Assembly: GCA_903930665.1 (NCBI GenBank)
Contig: CAIYZI010000202.1
Span: 1 to 11,097, forward strand
Direction: 5' to 3'
DNA length: 11,097 nt
From: an uncultured beta proteobacterium
Lineage (GTDB): Bacteria; Pseudomonadota; Gammaproteobacteria; Burkholderiales; Burkholderiaceae
The notes below the pieces were generated by a model that saw only the letters and a program-made list of their open reading frames with translations, was not told where the DNA came from and made no database searches. This document shows, one piece after another, positions 7,735 to 11,097 of the stretch. Position numbers and translations under genes: made by a program. The number at the start of each line of letters is the position of its first letter. The stretch's first letter is position 1.

Positions 7735-8688
7735 ATGTTCGAATTTGTAAAAAGAGTTTATCTATATGTAAGCAACCTATCGCTCATAGTCATTTTAAGT
7801 ATAGGGCTTATTATTTTTATAGTCTGGGCGGCAATTTTTAACCTAGATCAAACCGTGGTTTCTCAAGGACAGATTATTTCGGAGGCGAGGACTCAGGTGA
7901 TTCAGGCCCCAGATGGCGGCATTTTACTGGATCTGGGAGTTCATGAGGGTCAAGAGGTTCGGGCTGGAGAGGTCTTGGCAACGCTGCAAAAAGATGTTGC
8001 TAACGCTAGCTATGAAGTGGCATTAGCCGAACTTGAGTCGAGTATTGAGATGATGAACTCAGTCAAAGACGAATTAAATATTAACCAATCCTTGTTAAGG
8101 ACAGGGGATGTTGGGTATCTTGAGGTTGCCAGATTAAAACGGCAGTGGATGGAGTTACGGGGGCGGGTGAGGGTGAATGAAGAGAAGCTGGCGCAGCAAA
8201 AAGTTTTTCTTGATCGAACTGATATCAGGTCGCCTGTGGATGGGAATGTCAAAATACTCAAGATCAATACGATCGGCGGAGTACTTCGTCCTGGTGATGA
8301 AATTATGCAGATTGCCCCCTTGTTGAAAAACATCATGATTGAGGTGCGCGTTACCCCGGGGGATATGGGGCTGCTTAAATTGGGCTTGCCGGTAGATGTT
8401 CGCTTTGATGCTTTTGATTACGCTATCTATGGATCGCTACACGGCACTGTTAGTTACATCAGTTCTGATACGTTAACTGAACCAGGGGCTGGAGGAATGC
8501 CCATCGTATTTTATCGAGTGCATATTTCCATTCCCTCTGAAGATGCGGAGGTATTTCAGTCGAAAGGAGCTAACCTTAAATTGGGAATGGCTTCGACTGC
8601 TAACATCAAAACTGGAACTAGATCGGTTATTCGTTATATTCTGAAGCCTCTCTACACTGGTTTTTCAGGAGCCATGCATGAAAAATAG
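7735..8688 (+). CDS. HlyD-family periplasmic adaptor of the type I secretion system, short form
   Basis: Membrane-fusion protein that would link the ABC transporter to the TolC channel. It has 317 residues, clearly shorter than the roughly 390-480 usual for HlyD/LapC adaptors. Order: short cytoplasmic tail, one membrane helix at about 17-36, first lipoyl half-motif at 55-84 (APDGGILLDLGVHEGQEVRAG), helical hairpin at about 86-162, second lipoyl half at 163-193 (RSPVDGNVKIL), then a beta-barrel region to about 290. The C terminus is family-typical (LKLGMASTANIKTG, then SVIRYILKPL). The shortness comes from the hairpin, about 77 residues in place of the long coiled coil of HlyD. The frame shows no break and the start ATG has GGGG nearby, so it looks intact. 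Last gene of the operon; no convincing terminator follows. Confidence 0.92.
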   Translation: MFEFVKRVYLYVSNLSLIVILSIGLIIFIVWAAIFNLDQTVVSQGQIISEARTQVIQAPDGGILLDLGVHEGQEVRAGEVLATLQKDVANASYEVALAELESSIEMMNSVKDELNINQSLLRTGDVGYLEVARLKRQWMELRGRVRVNEEKLAQQKVFLDRTDIRSPVDGNVKILKINTIGGVLRPGDEIMQIAPLLKNIMIEVRVTPGDMGLLKLGLPVDVRFDAFDYAIYGSLHGTVSYISSDTLTEPGAGGMPIVFYRVHISIPSEDAEVFQSKGANLKLGMASTANIKTGTRSVIRYILKPLYTGFSGAMHEK

Positions 8689-8723
8689 TTGCCCGGTGAG
8701 GAGGGCTTGCTCTTTAGTTGCGT

Positions 8724-8764
8724 ATTCCAGCCCAGCGTGACCGCCCATTCCAGTAATATGACCG
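8724..8764 (+). repeat. Two short direct repeats, possible remnant of a transposon end
   Basis: ATTCCAG followed by TGACCG occurs at 8724-8743 and again at 8747-8764, with 7 and 5 bases between the two blocks. CCCATT or CCAATT follows each copy. Repeats of about 20-22 bp in tandem near a terminus are typical of IS21-family elements, and the TGACCGG wording is like theirs. No transposase gene is present here, so this would be a remnant at most. The family assignment is a guess from pattern. Confidence 0.3.
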
Positions 8765-8898
8765 GTCCAATTTAACCCCCTCAAATTCGTGCAGACAGGT
8801 AGTTAGAGGCGGTAAGTTTGTCGCTTGGATAGATAGCCAGTGGCTAGAGAAAAAACACCGTTGCGAGAGGTTTGGGGTTAAAGCAGTGAGGCATTAGT

Positions 8899-8917
8899 CC
8901 ACCCCTTAAATATGGGG
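8899..8917 (+). repeat. CCCC-TTAAAT-GGGG motif, copy 1
   Basis: CCACCCCTTAAATATGGGG, a short imperfect palindrome (CCCC pairs with GGGG around an AT-rich 8-base loop). It precedes the small gene at 8977. Role unknown. Confidence 0.5.
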
Positions 8918-8976
8918 CTTTCACAACATACCGCCACCCACTAAAGTCTCCAAGCATCGTGATGGAGTTTTGCTTG

Positions 8977-9186
8977 ATGGCGGAAGAAATGAAAAATATC
9001 GTAGCGCATCCCAATGACGGCGATCCCGTATTTATCGCTATGTGCAACTCGTTTTATTTTTATGCAATTCATAGGGATAAGGTGGTTAGCACCCACGATC
9101 TGCATTGGGATGCCATTGTCAGCGCTACCTGCGCATTCATCGGGGATGATTTGGAGGATGTTGCTGGGTGGGAGCCGATCCACTAA
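8977..9186 (+). CDS. Small hypothetical protein, 69 residues
   Basis: I do not recognise the family. The protein is acidic and soluble-looking with a plausible composition: it begins MAEEMKNIVAHPNDGDPVF, has an aromatic stretch FYFYAIH in the middle, and ends in an acidic segment (GDDLEDVAGWEPIH). ATG 8977 is chosen because GGAG at 8964-8967 stands 9 bases upstream; GTG 8959 and ATG 8962 are in the same frame but have no such site. An overlapping open frame exists on the minus strand (about 8941-9183), but it reads less like a protein. The gene's last codons overlap the promoter of the downstream tRNA. Confidence 0.5.
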   Translation: MAEEMKNIVAHPNDGDPVFIAMCNSFYFYAIHRDKVVSTHDLHWDAIVSATCAFIGDDLEDVAGWEPIH

Positions 9187-9189
9187 TAC
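9161..9189 (+). promoter_or_regulatory. Sigma-70-type promoter for the tRNA gene
   Basis: TTGCTG at 9161-9166 and TAATAC at 9184-9189 are separated by 17 bases, the ideal spacing. Transcription would start near 9196, about 12 bases before the mature tRNA 5' end. Confidence 0.55.
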
Positions 9190-9207
9190 CCAATAAAATC
9201 ACCAGAC

Positions 9208-9283
9208 GCCGTTGTAGCTCAGTTGGTAGAGCAACGCACTCGTAACGCGTAGGTCGGAAGTTCGATTCTTCTCAACGGCACCA
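9208..9283 (+). tRNA. tRNA-Thr (anticodon CGU)
   Basis: A full cloverleaf of 76 bases. Acceptor stem 9208-9214 pairs with 9273-9279; D arm GCTC/GAGC at 9217-9232; anticodon stem 9234-9238 with 9246-9250; loop CTCGTAA with anticodon CGT at 9241-9243; T arm GGAAG/CTTCT around TTCGATT. Discriminator A at 9280 and CCA encoded at 9281-9283. The sequence resembles bacterial tRNA-Thr(CGU), which reads ACG codons. The pair next to the anticodon loop (31-39) is an A-C mismatch and the first T-stem pair is G-U. No copy of the 3' end is seen elsewhere in the window. Confidence 0.95.
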
Positions 9284-9306
9284 AATCATTAAAGGTTAGG
9301 ATAGTT

Positions 9307-9816
9307 ATGAAACACTTTATTTAGTATCGCAATACAGAGAAACGTGGCCCGCCCTCGATCCCAATGTGAATGGATTTGAGGTTTGGACTAGCGTTGAGGG
9401 GGCGTTGGTTAATAGCTCAATAGGTCAAACTGTTTGGTTGATTAGTGGTGAAGGAAAGTCACCAAAAAAAAGATATTTTCTTGAGTATGTGCTGATCGTT
9501 AAGAAGGTTGGTCCATTGCCCCCTCTACCCTGAAGGCGGGGAAGTTTAAATTTAAGCTAGAGGGATGGGAGGGGTTTTTATTTAAGCCCCATGAAGAAAT
9601 TGGGGATCTTCCGTAGTTTGCAAGGTTGCGGGTGCCTAAATTTCGGCTTTGTTGGTTTCAGCAAATCGAGGGCTCAGATTTGATGAGCGAGCTAGAGAGA
9701 TTGCGATGCTGTATTGGAGCATCGTTAAAAATCCCATAAAAACCATCTTTCGACCTAGCGAGGGGATGCTCTCGATCCGAAGCCCATTCTTGCGTTTCTG
9801 CTTCAGTGAAGTTTGA
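9307..9816 (+). pseudogene. Multiply broken gene of unknown family, possibly an HNH-type endonuclease
   Basis: Protein-like sequence continues across several lesions. It starts at ATG 9307, with AGGA upstream, and shifts frame by about codon 4 (the ATG frame hits TAG at once). From 9318 a good frame reads YLVSQYRETWPALDPNVNGF, then EVWTSVEGALVNS and GQTVWLISGEGKSPKKRYF, up to TGA at 9531. It continues in another frame as KAGKFKFKLEG, FKPHEEIGDLP, TAG at 9614 (probably a former Trp), FARLRV, a local double shift near 9630-9660, QQIEGSDLMSELERLR, and TAA at 9737. A last piece reads KPSFDLA, then EGMLSIRS after another shift, ending near 9816. I do not recognise the N-terminal family. The final 'FDLA..EGxxxxR' wording recalls the region before the HNH motif in some restriction-like HNH endonucleases, but the catalytic part is absent. 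It begins 24 bases after the tRNA. Confidence 0.6.
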
Positions 9817-9822
9817 TGGCTC

Positions 9823-10050
9823 TCAATCTGGATGCTGATCTATATGGCATAAGCGCCAAAGACAGAGGATGACTGCAAGAAATAGGACTAGATATATTTT
9901 GTTTTGCAGGCTATCAAAACTTAAATCAAGCCTTGATAGTATTGGCGAGTCAATGAATGGATCATTCGCAATGAATATAACAGCCGCCCTGATAACTATT
10001 GCAATTAATACAAATGCAACTAACAACAAAAGAAAGGAGGTTTTTTTCAT
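9823..10050 (-). CDS. Small two-helix membrane protein, hypothetical
   Basis: A 75-residue minus-strand frame starting MKKTSFLLLL. It has a membrane helix at about 5-28, a polar loop (including NDPFIDSPILSRLDLSFDS), a second helix at about 54-69 and a short basic/His tail. The alternation of helices and loop looks like a real small inner-membrane protein. No good ribosome binding site precedes ATG 10050; an in-frame upstream extension to 10125 has no hydrophobic pattern and is left out. Its start codon overlaps, on the opposite strand, the start of a 29-codon ORF with a perfect ribosome binding site, so one of the two may be fortuitous. Function unknown. Confidence 0.42.
   Translation of the reverse strand: MKKTSFLLLLVAFVLIAIVIRAAVIFIANDPFIDSPILSRLDLSFDSLQNKIYLVLFLAVILCLWRLCHIDQHPD
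10033..10041 (+). promoter_or_regulatory. Near-perfect Shine-Dalgarno AAAGGAGGT before ATG 10049
   Basis: AAAGGAGGT ends 7 bases before ATG 10049, with GGAGG 8 bases away. It is the best ribosome binding site in the window. It is also the complement of minus-strand codons for KKTSF, so it could be chance if the minus-strand gene is the real one. Confidence 0.5.
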
Positions 10051-10138
10051 GACAGCTTTTAATAAAAAATCCCCTACCTTTTTGGGGTGGGTGACAGTTT
10101 GTACAACTCTAGGATACGTCGTCACAACGACCTTTTAA
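10049..10138 (+). CDS. Possible 29-residue small protein or leader peptide
   Basis: ATG 10049 follows an AAAGGAGGT site at good spacing and opens a frame of 29 codons, MTAFNKKSPTF followed by a moderately hydrophobic LGWVTVCTTLGYVV and a Thr-rich end. The hydrophobic half could be a short membrane segment. Between 10070 and 10087 the DNA holds CCCC and GGGG separated by 9 bases, which could form a small hairpin within the frame. I recognise no family. The argument for it is the ribosome binding site. The argument against is its length and the competing minus-strand frame sharing the CATG at 10048-10051. Confidence 0.38.
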   Translation: MTAFNKKSPTFLGWVTVCTTLGYVVTTTF

Positions 10139-10162
10139 TTTAATTTGTATCTGAAAACTTAG

Positions 10163-10180
10163 CCACCCCTTGAATGTGGG
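10163..10180 (+). repeat. CCCC-TTAAAT-GGGG motif, copy 2
   Basis: CCACCCCTTGAATGTGGG, matching the copy at 8899-8917 with few differences. It lies at the left edge of the open frame that carries the restriction-enzyme remnant, about where recognisable homology is lost. Confidence 0.5.
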
Positions 10181-10195
10181 AGACAGAAAACCACT

Positions 10196-10573
10196 AGGGA
10201 CTTTCTGCTATATTGCAATGGTCGCCAATATCTTTTCTTTACTGACTTGGATGCGCCGAATAAGATGGATGAAAAGCCATATTTAGAGCTTGATCTTGAA
10301 AATATTGATGAGCATGCAATCCCCACTATAGCTAAGCTTACTAAGCAAGATTTTGACCTTGAATCGTTGCTAGCCTCAGCAGAGGGGTTGAAATATATTC
10401 AGGCATTTAAACGAATCCTCAATACTCAGTTTAAGGAGCCGACAGAAGATTTTGTAAGGGTATTTGCAAGCAGAGAGTTTGATGGAAAGTTAACGGCATC
10501 TATGCTCGATCAGTTCACAAAGATTGCTGTTACAGCTCTAAGTCAATACCCGCCCAAAGTAAAAAGGTGCTAG
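10196..10573 (+). pseudogene. Remnant of a predicted type IV restriction endonuclease (COG2810/HSDR_N-like), N terminus lost
   Basis: The frame is open from 10163 to the TAG ending at 10573. Protein similarity seems to start near 10200 with FLLYCNGRQYLFFTDLD, which corresponds to the 'TNG..Y.FFTDL' strand of this family. It runs on through APNKMDEKPYLELDLEN, a LTKQDFDLESLLASAEGLKY segment, NTQFKEPTEDFVRVFASREF and DGKLTASMLDQFTKIAV. In intact relatives, as I recall them, this is the part following the PD-(D/E)XK nuclease core; the core itself should lie upstream and is missing. The end (YPPKVKRC, then TAG) also departs from the family, and an alternative frame continues past it, so a second frameshift near 10550 is likely. 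TTG 10247 could give a 108-residue peptide, but there is no ribosome binding site. Family assignment is from memory of the sequence pattern. Confidence 0.6.
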
Positions 10574-10773
10574 GAATGAGTTTTGCTCACGGCGCTGAAA
10601 GACCCCGTAAATTCTGTTCTCTCAAAAATCACTAGGAGGGGCATATTTTGCCAACTCAAAACGAGACGGCTTAGATAGTTTGCCGAATGATCGACACCTC
10701 TTAAATGTGGGTTGACCCCAATTTAAGGGATTGCCAAATAGTCTTATACCCAATAGCCTAATTGCGCGTGATG
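10574..10773 (+). other. Non-coding stretch between the restriction remnant and the terminator
   Basis: No supported gene. An alternative frame continues from the restriction remnant to about 10635 (ending near TCACTAG) and may be its decayed tail. AAATCACTAGGAGG at 10626-10639 partly repeats AAACCACTAGGGA at 10188-10200. The hairpin at 10694-10730 is the main structure. Confidence 0.5.
10694..10730 (+). repeat. Motif copy 3 paired with an inverted copy, forming a hairpin
   Basis: ACACCTCTTAAATGTGGG at 10694-10711 is the third copy of the motif. After a TTGA loop, an inverted copy CCCCAATTTAAGGGA follows at 10716-10730. The arms pair as GGG/CCC, a 2x2 internal loop, then about nine pairs including one G-U. 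There is no T-run after it, so it is not a standard terminator. Confidence 0.55.
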
Positions 10774-10802
10774 ATACCCCTTAAGTGGGAGGGGGTATTT
10801 TT
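10774..10802 (+). terminator. Probable rho-independent terminator
   Basis: ATACCCC at 10774-10780 pairs with GGGGTAT at 10792-10798 around an 11-base loop, and a run of T follows (10798-10802). The left arm and loop are also a fourth, shorter copy of the recurring motif (CCCCTTAAGTGGG). It would end transcription coming from the left before the small gene at 10840. Confidence 0.5.
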
Positions 10803-10839
10803 GCAGGATGGATAGAAAATATTGAAAGAACATTGGGTT

Positions 10840-10962
10840 ATGAAAATACTAGTCTTAGCATTAATAACGGGCACGCTCATATTTTTAATTGGGTACATAG
10901 TGTTGCATTCAAATAAGCCAGCGCAAGTTTCTGCCATAAAGATTGATATTGGCCGTCGATAA
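10840..10962 (+). CDS. Small single-helix membrane protein, 40 residues
   Basis: Begins MKILVLALITGTLIFLIGYI, an N-terminal membrane helix or uncleaved signal anchor at about 3-23, and ends in a short polar tail (SNKPAQVSAIKIDIGRR). Start uncertain. ATG 10840 has no clear ribosome binding site, while an in-frame TTG at 10822, preceded by AGGATGGA, would add six residues. It follows directly after the probable terminator, so it would need its own promoter, which I cannot identify. Family unknown. Confidence 0.5.
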   Translation: MKILVLALITGTLIFLIGYIVLHSNKPAQVSAIKIDIGRR

Positions 10963-11028
10963 ATTTGCTAGGATGCTCGGGAAGATGGGGCTAGTTTGTA
11001 GATACGCTTTTTCAGGGTAGATGTTTGA

Positions 11029-11097
11029 GTGGTAAGGGTGCTTGTGGGCCCAGCAGTTATTGCTATTGTGATTCTGTCTATCGTTATTGCATGGGGA
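11029..11097 (+). CDS. Start of a hydrophobic protein, cut by the right edge
   Basis: A GTG at 11029, just after an in-frame TGA, opens a frame that stays open to the window end (23 codons). It is strongly hydrophobic: VRVLVGPAVIAIVILSIVI, a typical N-terminal membrane helix. GTG 11038 and GTG 11044 are alternative starts, and CAGGG at about 11013-11017 could be the ribosome binding site. Only the first part is visible, so the family cannot be judged. Confidence 0.35.
   Translation, partial: MVRVLVGPAVIAIVILSIVIAWG

Larger units (their letters stand above)
8689..8976 (+). other. Intergenic stretch after the secretion operon
   Basis: About 290 bases without a supported gene. Frames on both strands are broken by stops. 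It holds the short direct repeats at 8724-8764, the first copy of the CCCC-TTAAAT-GGGG motif at 8899-8917, and the ribosome binding site of the next small gene. A weak GCCC/GGGC pair just after the HlyD stop is too short to call a terminator. Confidence 0.6.

Noticed and set aside
8689..8715. Terminator for the secretion operon
   Set aside because: Only a 4-bp GCCC/GGGC pair and no adjacent T-run.
8941..9183. Minus-strand 80-codon frame opposite the small gene at 8977
   Set aside because: The composition is less protein-like and no ribosome binding site was seen; the plus frame with GGAG is preferred.
8899..10790. Integron-type attC sites between small genes
   Set aside because: The repeated motif lacks the RYYYAAC and GTTRRRY core sites and the genes here are broken, so cassette structure is not supported.
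9208..11097. Complete genomic island with attachment-site repeats
   Set aside because: No second copy of the tRNA 3' end and no integrase gene is present in the window; only the position behind a tRNA and gene decay suggest it.

Overview
The window looks like chromosomal DNA of a betaproteobacterium of the order Burkholderiales, most like Polynucleobacter. I infer this from the moderate-to-low G+C content, the protein style, a Thr(CGU) tRNA and the type of giant repeat protein present. No marker gene proves the genus.

Bases 1-8688 are one tightly packed plus-strand block, probably a single operon whose promoter lies left of the window. It opens with the 3' part of a very large Ser/Thr-rich gene made of 8-residue repeats. 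These are interrupted once by four near-identical 46-residue beta-propeller repeats. Next come a TPR-containing GT41 (SPINDLY/O-GlcNAc-transferase-like) glycosyltransferase, a TolC-type outer-membrane channel, an ABC exporter with a cysteine-free N-terminal domain, and a short HlyD-type membrane-fusion protein. Gaps are 16, about 58 (or an overlap, depending on the start), 18 and 2 bases. The last three genes are a full type I secretion machine. The natural reading is that the repeat protein is the cargo and that the glycosyltransferase modifies its many Ser/Thr residues in the cytoplasm before export. That link is an inference from gene order and composition.

Bases 8689-9283 are a transition zone. 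It holds a non-coding stretch with short direct repeats that may be a transposon end, a small hypothetical gene of 69 codons, and a good sigma-70 promoter driving a complete tRNA-Thr(CGU) gene with encoded CCA.

Bases 9284-11097 look like a decaying accessory region just downstream of the tRNA. It contains a multiply broken unknown pseudogene, a small two-helix membrane protein on the minus strand, and a 29-codon ORF on the plus strand whose start codon overlaps that protein's start. It also contains a C-terminal remnant of a predicted restriction endonuclease (COG2810-like), a probable terminator, a 40-residue single-helix membrane protein, and the first codons of another hydrophobic protein running off the right edge. 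A CCCC-TTAAAT-GGGG motif recurs at least four times between 8899 and 10790, once as half of a strong hairpin.

The region of greatest interest is the combination of glycosyltransferase, type I secretion system and octapeptide-repeat protein. The tRNA-distal part is mainly interesting as a graveyard of restriction-like genes and an uncharacterised dispersed repeat.
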